The translations under genes were made by a program, and so were the position numbers. The notes under the pieces are model-generated. The model had not been told where the DNA came from and did no database searches. It worked only from the letters and a program-made list of their open reading frames with translations. This document shows positions 50,138 through 61,100 of a DNA stretch of 64,000 bases, one piece after another (position 1 is the first letter of the stretch; every line of letters begins with the position of its first letter). Origin of the DNA: Coprobacillus cateniformis (GTDB lineage: Bacteria > Bacillota_I > Bacilli_A > Erysipelotrichales > Coprobacillaceae); assembly GCF_009767585.1 (NCBI RefSeq), contig NZ_WSNW01000001.1:2262090-2326089 (forward strand), in the 5' to 3' direction.

Positions 50138-50864
50138 AAAGAATGATGAAACATCTTACACTTTAGGCGTGTTTCCAACAATTGAATTATTAAAAAAAAG
50201 ACCTCAAGATGTCATAAGAGTTGTTGTACATTCTTCTATTATTCAAAATAAAGGTTATCCATTAATTCAAGAACTGTGTCAACAATATCATATACATATA
50301 GAAATCCATGATAAGACAATAGATAAATTAAGTCCTAAAAACAATTGTTTTGCAATTGGTGTTTTTAAAAAATATTCAGATCAAATTCAGGAAGGAAATC
50401 ATGTTGTTTTGGTAAACCCAATGGATATGGGAAATATGGGAACAATGATGAGAACTATGCTGGGGTTTGGATACCTTCATTTGGTTATTATACGTCCAGC
50501 AGTAGATATTTTTGATCCAAAAGTGATACGTGCATCTATGGGGGCTATTTTTCATCTCAATATACAGTATTATGATAATTTTGAATCATATTATCAAGAA
50601 TATAAATATCATGAATTTTATCCATTCATGTTAAAAGGTGCCAAAAATATACATCAAATATCTACAAATAATGTTCATTCATTAGTGTTTGGGAATGAAA
50701 GCAGTGGTTTAGATGATACTTATTTGAATTATGGTCAGAGTGTTTTTATACCACATAGTGAAACTATTGATTCATTGAATTTATCAATGGCTTTAGGTCT
50801 TACACTTTTCCATTTTTCCAAAGAACAATTTCAAAGAAAAGAGGTACTAAGAGATAATGTATAA
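50124..50864 (+). CDS. TrmH/SpoU-family RNA 2'-O-methyltransferase
   Basis: 246 residues. The three SPOUT knot motifs are present: HVVLVNPMDMGNMGTMMRT (motif 1), SLVFGNESSGLDDTYL (motif 2) and FIPHSETIDSLNLSMALGLTLFHF (motif 3; cited in part). It methylates a ribose in tRNA or rRNA with SAM. An ATG at 50100 would extend into the Sel1 gene; ATG 50124 (MKIYKKND) is more typical, both overlapping Sel1. It overlaps the next gene by 8 bases. Confidence 0.9.
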   Translation: MKIYKKNDETSYTLGVFPTIELLKKRPQDVIRVVVHSSIIQNKGYPLIQELCQQYHIHIEIHDKTIDKLSPKNNCFAIGVFKKYSDQIQEGNHVVLVNPMDMGNMGTMMRTMLGFGYLHLVIIRPAVDIFDPKVIRASMGAIFHLNIQYYDNFESYYQEYKYHEFYPFMLKGAKNIHQISTNNVHSLVFGNESSGLDDTYLNYGQSVFIPHSETIDSLNLSMALGLTLFHFSKEQFQRKEVLRDNV

Positions 50865-52041
50865 TTTTGATAAAATTGTAAATAGAAGACAAACAAATAG
50901 TATTAAATATGATCGAGAAAAAGCTCAAGATACACGTATTATCCCTATGTGGGTTGCTGATATGGATTTTGAAACATTACCTGAAGTCAAACAGGTATTA
51001 ATAAAAAGAGCAGAACATGGAATTTTTGGATATGCAGCACCAACTGACTCTTATTATCAATCAGTTATTCATTGGTTAGGGACGAGACATGATTTTCATG
51101 TAGAGAAAGATTGGATTATTCCTACACCAGGAATTGTAACAGCATTAAAATTGGCGGTGAGAGCTTATACAAAACCATCAGATAATGTAATGATTATGAA
51201 GCCTGTCTATTATCCATTTGATGCATCTATTCAATTGAATGGTAGAACAGTTATAGAATGTCCTTTATCTTTTAATGGAAAACAATATATATGTGATTTT
51301 GATGTTTTTGAACAGCAAATTGTGCAAAATAATGTAAAAATGTTTATTTTATGTCATCCTCATAATCCAATTGGAAGAGTCTGGTCAAGAAATGAATTAT
51401 ATCAAATAGGTATGATTTGTAAAAAACATCATGTTTATGTTGTAAGTGATGAAATTCATATGGACTTTGTTTATGGAGATAATCAACATATTGCTTTTTA
51501 TAATGTTGATCAATCATTTAAAGATTTTACAATTATTTGTACATCACCATCAAAAACATTTAATTTGGCAGCTTTACAAACATCTAATATTATAATAGCC
51601 AATGAGGATATGAGAAAAAAATTTGTTGATGAAAAGATAGCATCAGGAATAAGTGATCCAAATATTTTTGGATTAGAAGCATGCATTGCTGCTTATACTT
51701 ATGGGGCAAAGTGGGTTGATGAACTCTTAGTTTATTTACAAGGTAATATTGATTATATGAAAACTTTCTTTGCAGAACATCTTCCAGAAATTAAAGTGAT
51801 TGATCCTCAAGGATTATATCTTGTTTGGGTAGATATGAGAAGTCTTGGTATGAATAATCAAGAACTGGAGGATTTTATGTTGAAGAAAGCACACCTATGG
51901 TTAGATGAAGGTTATATCTTTGGAACTGGTGGGGATGGCTTTGAAAGATTTAATGTTGCTTGCCCTAGAAGTGTTTTAAAACAGGCTTTGGAACAATTAG
52001 AGAGTGCTATAAAAGAAATAAAAGTTACTGTAAGGGCTTAA
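50857..52041 (+). CDS. MalY/PatB-type PLP C-S lyase (cystathionine beta-lyase)
   Basis: 394 residues, fold-type I aminotransferase superfamily. MWVADMDFETLPEV near the start and IFGYAAPTDSYYQSV are MalY/PatB hallmarks; SDEIHMDFVYG holds the PLP-binding Asp; SPSKTFNLAALQTSN carries the Schiff-base Lys233. It cleaves C-S bonds, giving homocysteine or H2S, pyruvate and ammonia. It is last in a five-gene overlapping set that otherwise has RNA modification and Sel1 genes, so the grouping is not metabolic. Confidence 0.92.
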   Translation: MYNFDKIVNRRQTNSIKYDREKAQDTRIIPMWVADMDFETLPEVKQVLIKRAEHGIFGYAAPTDSYYQSVIHWLGTRHDFHVEKDWIIPTPGIVTALKLAVRAYTKPSDNVMIMKPVYYPFDASIQLNGRTVIECPLSFNGKQYICDFDVFEQQIVQNNVKMFILCHPHNPIGRVWSRNELYQIGMICKKHHVYVVSDEIHMDFVYGDNQHIAFYNVDQSFKDFTIICTSPSKTFNLAALQTSNIIIANEDMRKKFVDEKIASGISDPNIFGLEACIAAYTYGAKWVDELLVYLQGNIDYMKTFFAEHLPEIKVIDPQGLYLVWVDMRSLGMNNQELEDFMLKKAHLWLDEGYIFGTGGDGFERFNVACPRSVLKQALEQLESAIKEIKVTVRA

Positions 52042-52128
52042 ATCTATAAAAATAGTCAATAATTATGGAAATTTCAATGAAATCAGTGTATGATAGAGTT
52101 GTAAAAAATTGAAAAGGAGATTGTAAAT

Positions 52129-52995
52129 ATGGGATTAGTTTCAGCAACAGAAATGTTACAAAAAGCAAAAGCAGGACACTATGCTGTTGGTCAATTTAAC
52201 ATCAACAACTTAGAATGGACTAAATCAATTTTATTAACTGCAGAAGAATTAAAATCACCAGTTATTTTAGGAGTATCTGAAGGAGCTGCTAAATATATGA
52301 CTGGATTTAAAACTGTTTCTGCTATGGTAAGTGCAATGGTAGATTCATTAGGAATTACTGTACCAGTTGCTTTACATTTAGATCATGGTAGTTATGAAGG
52401 AGCTAAAGCTGCATTAGAAGCTGGATTCTCTTCAATTATGTTTGATGGTTCTCATTATGGAATCGAAGAAAACATTGCCAAAACAAAAGAAATCGTTGAA
52501 TTATGCCATGCAAAAGGTGTATCAGTTGAAGCAGAAGTTGGTTCAATTGGTGGAGAAGAAGATGGTGTTGTGGGTAAAGGTGAAGTTGCCGATCCTAAGG
52601 AATGTAAAATGATTGCAGATTTAGGAATTGATTTCTTAGCAGCAGGAATTGGAAATATCCATGGAAAATATCCAGCTAACTGGGAAGGTTTAGATTTTGA
52701 AGCATTAGATGCTATTCAAAAAGAAACAGGAACAATGCCTTTAGTATTACATGGTGGTACTGGTATTCCAGCAGATATGATTAAAAAAGCAATTACTTTA
52801 GGAGTATCTAAAATCAATGTAAATACTGAATGTCAATTATATTTCCAAGAAGCTACACGTAAATATATTGAAGCAGGTAAAGATTTAGAAGGTAAAGGAT
52901 TTGACCCTCGTAAATTATTAGCACCAGGTGCTGCTGCAATTCAAGAATGTGTAAAAGAAAAAATGGAATTATTTGGAAGTGTAAATAAAGCATAA
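52129..52995 (+). CDS. fba: Class II fructose-1,6-bisphosphate aldolase
   Basis: 288 residues. LHLDHGSYEGA holds catalytic Asp85 and zinc ligand His86; GNIHGKYPANW and LVLHGGTGIPADMIKKAI hold the other zinc-binding His residues and phosphate loop. It splits fructose-1,6-bisphosphate in glycolysis. AAAGGAG stands 9 bases before the ATG. A TATGAT at 52089-52094 is a possible -10. A strong terminator follows. Codon use looks like that of a highly expressed gene. Confidence 0.95.
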   Translation: MGLVSATEMLQKAKAGHYAVGQFNINNLEWTKSILLTAEELKSPVILGVSEGAAKYMTGFKTVSAMVSAMVDSLGITVPVALHLDHGSYEGAKAALEAGFSSIMFDGSHYGIEENIAKTKEIVELCHAKGVSVEAEVGSIGGEEDGVVGKGEVADPKECKMIADLGIDFLAAGIGNIHGKYPANWEGLDFEALDAIQKETGTMPLVLHGGTGIPADMIKKAITLGVSKINVNTECQLYFQEATRKYIEAGKDLEGKGFDPRKLLAPGAAAIQECVKEKMELFGSVNKA

Positions 52996-53001
52996 TGAAT
53001 G

Positions 53002-53027
53002 AGAAGTTCTTCGGAACTTCTTTTTTT
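53002..53027 (+). terminator. Terminator of fba
   Basis: AGAAGTTC (53002-53009) and GAACTTCT (53014-53021) pair around TTCG, followed by six more T. Confidence 0.85.
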
Positions 53028-53107
53028 CTTAAAACAAAAAACTATAAAACAAATTCTTATGATACCTACAGAGTGGGAAAAGAAAATGAAATATAGTTTT
53101 ATTAACA

Positions 53108-54137
53108 TTAACAATTGGATAGAAGAAATTTAAAGATTCTTTTTTTATTTTCACTACATGATTCTCTCTCGATTAAATAACAAGGTAACTGAATCCGCAT
53201 AGGATTAGGGCAACTGTTATTTAAATATGAATAATACAATAATTTAGCACCTAATTGTCCCATTTCATAAGCGGGAGCATGAATTGTTGTTAACGGTAGG
53301 GAAGTGAAATTTGTTGCTTCAATATTATCGAATTCCATAATAGAAATATCTTCAGGAACTTTAATTTTACTATCAAGAAGAGCACGCAAGGCCCCTATAG
53401 CAATAGGATCACTAGCTGCGAAAATAGCATCAGGTAAATCATTTGATTGAATCATTTCAATCATCATTTGATATCCAGATTCACTTGTAAATTTATCTTC
53501 TCGTATATATTTTTGATATTCCATTTGGTAATTTTGACAATATTTTTCAAAAGAACTACGACGTACATCAAAATATGTATGATTATCATCACTTTGTTCA
53601 ATACCTCCTAAAAAACCAATCTTCTTATGACCTAAAATATGAAAATAATCTACAACCTGTTTCATTGCATCATCAAAATCTAAGACAATACATGCTTCAC
53701 TACAGGGATTTACTAAATCCATATCTAAAAGAACAAGATTCTTACATGAATTTTTTAATTTACGAATATATTCAATACTAAATTTCCCTAAACAGATAAT
53801 ACCACTAACATCATAAAAAGATTCAAAAAGATTAATATCATCTGAAAAAATACGTTTAACAGCAATTTGTTGAGATTTTAAGAAATTCTCTACGCCTTGT
53901 CTTAAAGCAAGATAATAAGGATCACATATTTCTTCTTGAATTGAATACCATTGTATAATCGCAAAAGTCGCTTTTGGACTTTTTTTAGGTTTAACAACAT
54001 ATTGTAATTGTTTAGCTGCTTCAAGAACAGTTTTTTGTATCTTCCGTAACACTCAACGTTTCATCATTATTTAAAATACGTGAAACAGTGGCTATAGATA
54101 CATTTGCAAGTTGAGCTACGTCTTTTAATTTAGCCAT
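53108..54137 (-). pseudogene. LacI-family regulator, frameshifted in an A tract
   Basis: ATG 54137 behind GGAGA opens a typical LacI HTH (MAKLKDVAQLANVSIATVSR, then ILNNDETLSVTEDTK). The frame then hits a stop within a few codons. The rest of the protein continues in another frame from KTVLEAAKQLQYV to 53108, with intact periplasmic-binding-like blocks IICLGKFSIEYI, KKIGFLGGIEQ, PDAIFAASDPIAIGALRALL and LTTIHAPAYEMGQLGA. The shift coincides with a run of six A (54031-54036; T on +); eight A would restore the consensus TKKTVLEAA. So it is either a real mutation, a slippery phase-variable tract or a sequence error. It would regulate the divergent surface-enzyme cluster. Confidence 0.75.
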
Positions 54138-54270
54138 TTATATCTTCTCCTATAATATATTAATTATATCATAATTTATAAAAAATACTATATTTTCATA
54201 AAACGACAGTAAAATTAACTAAAACTTAAGTGAAATAATAATAAAAATATTATTATTTTTAGTAAATATA

Positions 54271-54298
54271 TTGACTTTTTAACTAGTCAAAGTATAAT
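54271..54298 (+). promoter_or_regulatory. Promoter of the surface glycosidase cluster with internal palindrome
   Basis: TTGACT (54271-54276), 16 bases, TATAAT (54293-54298): near-consensus. TTGACT and AGTCAA (54285-54290) form an inverted repeat covering the -35 and spacer, a fitting operator place for the divergent LacI-family protein. The rest of 54138-54270 holds no gene. Confidence 0.55.
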
Positions 54299-54334
54299 GA
54301 AATTGAAATAACATTGATTTAGAGGAGGTAAAAT

Positions 54335-57300
54335 ATGGTAAAAATTAGAAAAGTTTTATTTATGAGTTTAATTAGTAGTATGATTATTGGAATGTCGCCC
54401 TCGAATGTTTATGCGAGCGAAACGATTAATGCCAGGGTAGAAGCACGTTATAGTTCTAATCGTATTTCCTGGAATAATGTGAGTGGTCATGACAAATATA
54501 ATGTTTATAAAGTTGGTGATGATGACACGAAACTTTCTCTTATAACAACAGTAACAGGTCAAGAATATATTGATGAAACTGCTGGAGTCAATACACAAGA
54601 AAGATACGTTATCAAATGTAATGATGATGAAAGTATTCAATCATCTATTGTTAAAGATTCATATAAGACTGGTATTGAAGCGGTGCAGGGACATGCCAGG
54701 GACGAAACAAATAATTTTCATGTTTCTTTATCAGGTGGAAAAGAAAAATTTGATGGGAATACGGTTCTTGAATTTTCTCATAATATTAGTTTATTACAAG
54801 AATTAAAGAAAGGGACAGTTTTAATTTCTTTTAAACCAGATGAAGAGAAGACTGTTAAAAATAGAGAAATTCTATTAAATATTAAAGATAAAAGTGCTGT
54901 AACAGCTAGTGGTCATTACGTGAATGATAGTTCAAATCCTGCTAATTGCATTAGTTTTATGCAAGGAACAAAAGATATAATAAGATATAATTTTAGTAGT
55001 ACTGTTAAATATAGTCTAGAAGAAGCAATTGCTGAAAATGATTGGACTACTTATAGTTTATCGGTACAGACTGAAGGACAAAATTCTTATTTTAAAAATA
55101 GAGTAAATGGTGAAAAAAAGCAAACTCAATTTGACTATGATCATAATGGTAATTATTTGCTTAACTTTTTAAATAATAGTTCTATTACAAAATTAGACTA
55201 TTTAACAATTGGAGGAGCTGTAAATAATGGTATAAAGGTAGCTAGATTTAAAGGTGAAATCGCTTATGTCACAATTACAGATGAAGTGATGTCCGACGAA
55301 GAAACAAAGGCTTATACAGCAGCTGTTACAGCCAAATTGAATAAAAATGTATCATTAGGGTCACAAATAAGCAATATGTTTAATAAAAATGCAGATAATA
55401 CATGGTTGTTTGTTGGTGGTGAAGAGGTTCAGGGAAGTTATGATCAAGTTCAAGGCATGAGAAATTATGTGAGTCATTTTGAGGAATATATAAGATGGAC
55501 CAAAACAAGTGATATTATTGAAAGAGAACGCTATGTAATGAATGCAGGGAGAAAAGGGCAAACATTAACAGATATAAATAATAATTTCGAATCATATAAA
55601 AATGAGTTTAATCCTAAAGCGATGGCCTATATGGTTGGAAAAGAGGATTATAGTCAAGATGATGTAAGTGGCTTTAAAGAAGCATTAAAAACGTTTATCA
55701 ATTCATCTTTATCTTTGAAAAATAATCAAGGCTTTGCAGTCATCCAAAAACCACATACTGTTTATAATACACAAACAGATCAAGTAATTCAAAAATATTG
55801 TCAGGCAGTTGATGACGTTGTAGCAGAATTTACAACAGCAAAGAATGATCAAAGAATAGTTGTCGTTGATCATGATGTAACAGAAGATTCATTAAAAAAT
55901 GGATTGTTAAATCAAAGTGGTCATTATAAAATCGGTGAACAATTAAGTGAGGCAACTATCGAAACAACAAGCCTTTATCCTTGTACAAAAGGTATTGATT
56001 TTAATCTTAAAAATATGAATACAGTAGAAACATATGCTCAAGACATTGTACCTAGTATTCAAAGTACTGATAATTCTTTAGAGGTTGAAATACCAGAATA
56101 TAAAGATATTCAAGAATGGGTATATACTTTAACATTGAATGATAAAACGATAACTGATGAAGTCAATCATAAATTTAGTATTTCTTCATTGGAAAAAGGG
56201 ACAGAATATAGTTTAAAAATTCAATCAAGAGATGGCAAAGTACAAATCAGAACAATGAGTGGTACTATTGGAAATGGTCAACAGGCAAGTGTAAAAAAAC
56301 AAACATTAACAACTTTACAACAACAATTAAAAACAAAGATGGAAAATGATGATTCATTGACATGGTTGTTTATGGGTGATTCTATTACACATGGGGCTGC
56401 TTATACCCTAGGACAAGATACAGTTGCTCAATCATTTGAAAAATATTTAAAAGATGATTTAAAAAGAAGCAAAGATATAGTTATTAATACAGCTGTTTCA
56501 GGAGCAACAGTTAATGGAGCAAATGAAAAAGATACAGATAGTTCAACATTAAAACATATTCAAGCTAGGTTGAATGATTATAATCCTGATGTAATTTCTA
56601 TTATGTTAGGAACAAATGATATAGTAAGAACAAGAGAATTTTATAAAACAAATTTAAAAACACTTGTTGATAAGGCAAAGGAAAAAACAGACATTGTTGT
56701 TTTAAGATCACCGTTACCAACACAATGGACGGATAGAGATCCAAAATGTAAAGAGTTTACAGAAGTTATGAAAGAAGTTGCATATGAAAGGGATTGTATT
56801 TTTATAGATCAGTATACGCCATTTTATGATATTGTGAGTAAATATCCATATATGTATCAAGATCAATATCATATTTATGGTGATAATTGGGCATTTACAA
56901 AAGGCGCACTTCATCCAGGCGCTAATGGACATTTAATGATGACACATCAATTTATTGAAGGAATTGGTATTCTAGATGAAGATACATTTATACCTAACAC
57001 TTTTATAACAATGCCATTTAATACTGTAAAGAATACAACAACAAACTTACATTTTGATAAAACTAAAAATTCAATATCGTTTAATACAAATCAGTTAAGT
57101 GGAGTTAAAGATATAAAATTAACAGTTCAAATAGGAACAAAGACATATGAAACTGTTGGTGATGATGGCATATTAACTATTGATGGCTTGCCTTCTCATC
57201 AAGAATATAAAGTGTCAGTCTCTGGATGTAGTATTACAAAAGCAGAATTGATTTCTTATATATTACAGGATATTGAATTAACTGATAAAGAACAGTTAAA

Positions 57301-58150
57301 TGAGTTGATTAAAGAATGTGATAAAAAAGATTTAAGCGAATATACAACAAGTTCAAAGGAAATATTTGAAGAAGCCTTAGCATCAGCTAAAACTGTTTAT
57401 AAAAAAACAAATCCAACAATAAAAGAAATAGATGATGCAATGACTGCATTAAATGATGCTATTGAACAATTAGTGAAACCATCACAATTAGAAGTAGAAT
57501 TAGATAATGATTTATTAGTAGATGATATAGATCAATTCAAATTAATGATTAGAAATGATGTAAAAGCTCAAGCTATCATTAAAGAAGCTTCAGATAAGGG
57601 ACAAAAGATTGTGGTTAAGCTTGCTTTTGTTGAACAGAGACAAAGAGCACGTATGAGAATTGAAAATAAATTAGGAATTTATAGTTTAAAAGCTTTATTA
57701 ATGGTAGATGATGAAGAAGTTTATGAGTTTGATAATACAAATACATTGATAAAAGTCACAATTGATATTCCTGATCAATTATTAAATGATGAAGTGAAAT
57801 CATTCTATTTGGTTAAAAATATAGAAGACGAGTATCCAAAAGTTGCTTTTGAAAGAAATGGAAATAAAATTACTTTTAATGGTCAAGTAGGAAGTCAATA
57901 TAGTTTTATATATGAAAAGAAAGAGGATGGAGTTGAAGAACCATCTCAAGATGATAATAAACCAAATCACGGGAATACAAATACACAAGTAGATAATAAC
58001 AAACAACATTCTCTATTCGTAAACAAAGTACAAACATCAGATGAATATCAGTCAGAATTATATATTGTCTTACTGGCTGCAGCACTCATCATACCAATCA
58101 TATTAAAAAAGAAGGAAGGGATAACCAATGAAAAAGAATCAAACGATTAA
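54335..58150 (+). CDS. Large surface protein with Fn3, LamG and tandem SGNH domains (esterase-like)
   Basis: 1271 residues. Signal peptide 1-27 (ending NVYA), Fn3-like module (about 31-112), LamG-like module (about 118-330), a degenerate SGNH-like domain (about 350-545, FVGGEEVQG, where Glu363 replaces the serine), an Fn3-like linker, then a second SGNH domain (about 670-900) with FMGDSITHG (Ser683), MLGTNDIVRTR and LHPGANGH (His860). The Asp expected three residues before His860 is Gly857. A FIVAR module (about 978-1050), a beta domain and a C-terminal membrane helix with Lys-rich tail follow. Next to a sialidase it may deacetylate sialic acids, but this is inference. It overlaps the sialidase gene by 23 bases. 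Confidence 0.8.
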   Translation: MVKIRKVLFMSLISSMIIGMSPSNVYASETINARVEARYSSNRISWNNVSGHDKYNVYKVGDDDTKLSLITTVTGQEYIDETAGVNTQERYVIKCNDDESIQSSIVKDSYKTGIEAVQGHARDETNNFHVSLSGGKEKFDGNTVLEFSHNISLLQELKKGTVLISFKPDEEKTVKNREILLNIKDKSAVTASGHYVNDSSNPANCISFMQGTKDIIRYNFSSTVKYSLEEAIAENDWTTYSLSVQTEGQNSYFKNRVNGEKKQTQFDYDHNGNYLLNFLNNSSITKLDYLTIGGAVNNGIKVARFKGEIAYVTITDEVMSDEETKAYTAAVTAKLNKNVSLGSQISNMFNKNADNTWLFVGGEEVQGSYDQVQGMRNYVSHFEEYIRWTKTSDIIERERYVMNAGRKGQTLTDINNNFESYKNEFNPKAMAYMVGKEDYSQDDVSGFKEALKTFINSSLSLKNNQGFAVIQKPHTVYNTQTDQVIQKYCQAVDDVVAEFTTAKNDQRIVVVDHDVTEDSLKNGLLNQSGHYKIGEQLSEATIETTSLYPCTKGIDFNLKNMNTVETYAQDIVPSIQSTDNSLEVEIPEYKDIQEWVYTLTLNDKTITDEVNHKFSISSLEKGTEYSLKIQSRDGKVQIRTMSGTIGNGQQASVKKQTLTTLQQQLKTKMENDDSLTWLFMGDSITHGAAYTLGQDTVAQSFEKYLKDDLKRSKDIVINTAVSGATVNGANEKDTDSSTLKHIQARLNDYNPDVISIMLGTNDIVRTREFYKTNLKTLVDKAKEKTDIVVLRSPLPTQWTDRDPKCKEFTEVMKEVAYERDCIFIDQYTPFYDIVSKYPYMYQDQYHIYGDNWAFTKGALHPGANGHLMMTHQFIEGIGILDEDTFIPNTFITMPFNTVKNTTTNLHFDKTKNSISFNTNQLSGVKDIKLTVQIGTKTYETVGDDGILTIDGLPSHQEYKVSVSGCSITKAELISYILQDIELTDKEQLNELIKECDKKDLSEYTTSSKEIFEEALASAKTVYKKTNPTIKEIDDAMTALNDAIEQLVKPSQLEVELDNDLLVDDIDQFKLMIRNDVKAQAIIKEASDKGQKIVVKLAFVEQRQRARMRIENKLGIYSLKALLMVDDEEVYEFDNTNTLIKVTIDIPDQLLNDEVKSFYLVKNIEDEYPKVAFERNGNKITFNGQVGSQYSFIYEKKEDGVEEPSQDDNKPNHGNTNTQVDNNKQHSLFVNKVQTSDEYQSELYIVLLAAALIIPIILKKKEGITNEKESND

Positions 58151-61100
58151 AGTTTTATTGGCAGCTGTGTTATCATTCTCAATCATTGCTGGAGTGACAA
58201 ACTCTTTTGCAGAGAATACGATAGAACCAATAATACAATTAGAAAATAAAAAACTAGAAGGTAATCTTGCTAATGCAACAGCACAAAGTACAGATATCAA
58301 TACATCAGAAAATTTAACAAAAGTTAAATCTGCAATGAAATCAGGGAGTATTACTTTAAGATTTAAATTTAACAATAAGATTGAAAATGGTAGCGAAGCT
58401 GTTGGATTGTTAAGTCTATCAACAACAGAAACTTCAAATAAGTATGCTGTTTTAGGAGTTAAAAGGAATAGTGAAACAGCAGATCAGATTCTATTTGAGC
58501 GAAGAAGTAATTTTGGTCCTGATATTGCGACTTCTAGTATTTCGTTAGAATCAAATATATTGAACAATACAAACTGGCATACACTCACTTATACATTTAA
58601 GGAAACTGATACTACAAATTCAAACATGACAGTTTATTTAGATGGTCAGAATGTTGGAAATATCAATGTTGAGTATACTCACTTTAATAAAGTTAAAGAT
58701 GGATTTAATATTGTTACTTTAGGTGGAGTAGTGGTGGTGGACACTAACCCTCTAAAATATCCTATGAATGGATCAATGGATATAGTTCAGATTCATGATC
58801 AAGTGATTAATGATGATCAAATCAAAGAGCTACATACACCAACAGATGTTGTTGAACTCCCAGAAATGACAAAGTTGTGGGAAAAAGGAACAAAAATTAA
58901 TTCAGGAGAAGAAAGCGACGATCCAGATGGTGTGGCTGTCAGTATGTATAGAATTCCTTCCATTGTGAAAACAGATAGTGGAAAACTTATAGCAGCAGCT
59001 GATGCCAGAAAGTACCATTATAATGACTGGGGAGATATTGCAACAGCAGTAAGAATCAGTACAAATGATGGTAAAACTTGGGGTGAAAATAAAGTTGTTA
59101 TAGATATGCCTACAAATAGTAATTTTGATAAGAGTAGAGATTTTATTGAAGATGGATATTATCCAAATTCTAGACGTACTCAATCAGCAGTTGCTATAGA
59201 TCCTGTTCTTTTACATGCTGATGGAACAACATATTTATTTGTTGATATTTGTCCAGAGTCAAATGGAGCTATAGATGCAACTTCAACAAGCGCATATGAA
59301 AAGATTAAAGGAAAATGGTATTTAAATCTTTATGATAGACAAAATAACCGATATACAGTTAAAGAAAATGGTGTTGTTTATGATGGAAGAGGAAATAGAA
59401 CTGATTATGTTGTACAAGGATATAATGCAGAAACATTAACAAGTACAAGTAATGGAGAATTATTGAAGAAAGGTGTTAATGTTGGAAATATTTATTTAAA
59501 TGGTTCAGGAACAAAAAGTGGAGAATTACATGTTTTAAAAACTGTTTATGTTTGGATGTTTACAAGCACAGATGATGGGGAAACTTGGGATCAACCAAGA
59601 GATTTAACACCATATATTAAAGAAGATTATATGAAATTTGTGGGAACAGGGCCTGGTGCTGGTATTAAAGCTAAAAAGGCTGATGGTTCAACTCGTTTAA
59701 TCTTCCCAATTTATTACACAACAAATGGAGTTGGAACAAATTTAGGTAGTCAAAGTTCAGCAAACATTTATAGTGATGATGGTGGAAAGACTTGGATAAG
59801 AGGAGAATCTCCTAATGATGGAAGAATTGTAAATAAAGGAACAGATGAAGAAAGAACAATTACTTCACAAACTTTAAATAATCAAAAAGGTGATTCTACA
59901 TATGAATTGACAGAAAGTCAAATTGTACAATTAAATGATGGCAGATTAGTTCAATTTATGAGAAATACTTCTTTTCTTGATGCAGATAGAGATTATGGAG
60001 TTGTTCAATATGCGATAAGTGAGGATTATGGAGAAACTTGGGGACAAGTTTATGATACTGATATTCGTGAACCATATTGTCAATTATCAGCAATTACAGT
60101 TCAAGCAGATTTAGATGGTAAAGGCAGTAAAGAATATATTGCGATTTCTAATGCTAGTGGAAATGAATATAGTACAAAAACGTTACCACATGATACAAAA
60201 AAATCAAGAAAAGTAGGACATATTAGATTATGTGAAATAAAAGGTGATGAATTAAATGTTAAATATGATAAAACAATTGATGATGGAGGATTTGCATATT
60301 CTAGTTTAGTTCAAATTGATGATAATCATCTTGGTATCGTATATGAAAAAGAAGGCTATATTATGCAGTATATGAAAGTAAACTTTGATTACCTTACTGA
60401 AAATAAAGTGAATGTTTTCTCACCTAAAGTCAAAAGCATAAAGATTGATAATGAAAATAAAGTTGTTCAAGCTAATGATGAATTGGCAATTAAAGTGACT
60501 TTTGATCAGACAGTTTTTATGGTGAATGGTCAAACACGTCAACTTGATTTGAAGATTAATGGAACAAATGCAACTGCAGAATATGTTTCTGGTTCAGGAA
60601 CAAATGAATTAATCTTTAAATATGTTGTTAAAGATAATGATAATGGAGAAATTGCGGTTTCTATTGAAAATGATGCAATAATAGATACTGTCTATGGTCA
60701 GTCTTTTGATAAAGAAAAGAATAATAATAAACTTTATACAATTGCTTATATTGGAAATAACCAAGCAGATAAAGCAAAAGATATCCCATTAGCTAATGCT
60801 AGAGGAAGTGCGACAATCAAGTCAACAAAAGCTTTAAATGCACTTGATGATGATTCTTTATCATATTGGACAACAAATGTAAATGGGAATGGGGCATATT
60901 TTATAGCGAATTTAAAAAGTCCATCAACTGTTAATGGTATAAGATATTTACCAAGACAAGGCAATGATGAAGGTAGAATTACAAGTTATGAAGTTTATGT
61001 GAGTTCAGATGGAAATACATATGATAAAGTAGCAGCTGGAACATGGATGGCATCTGATGGATGGAAATCTATTTCATTTGCTGAAAAACTAAATATAAAA

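Noticed and set aside
53575..53781. + strand frame inside the LacI regulator
   Set aside because: Antisense to conserved ligand-binding-domain codons; no promoter or ribosome binding site.
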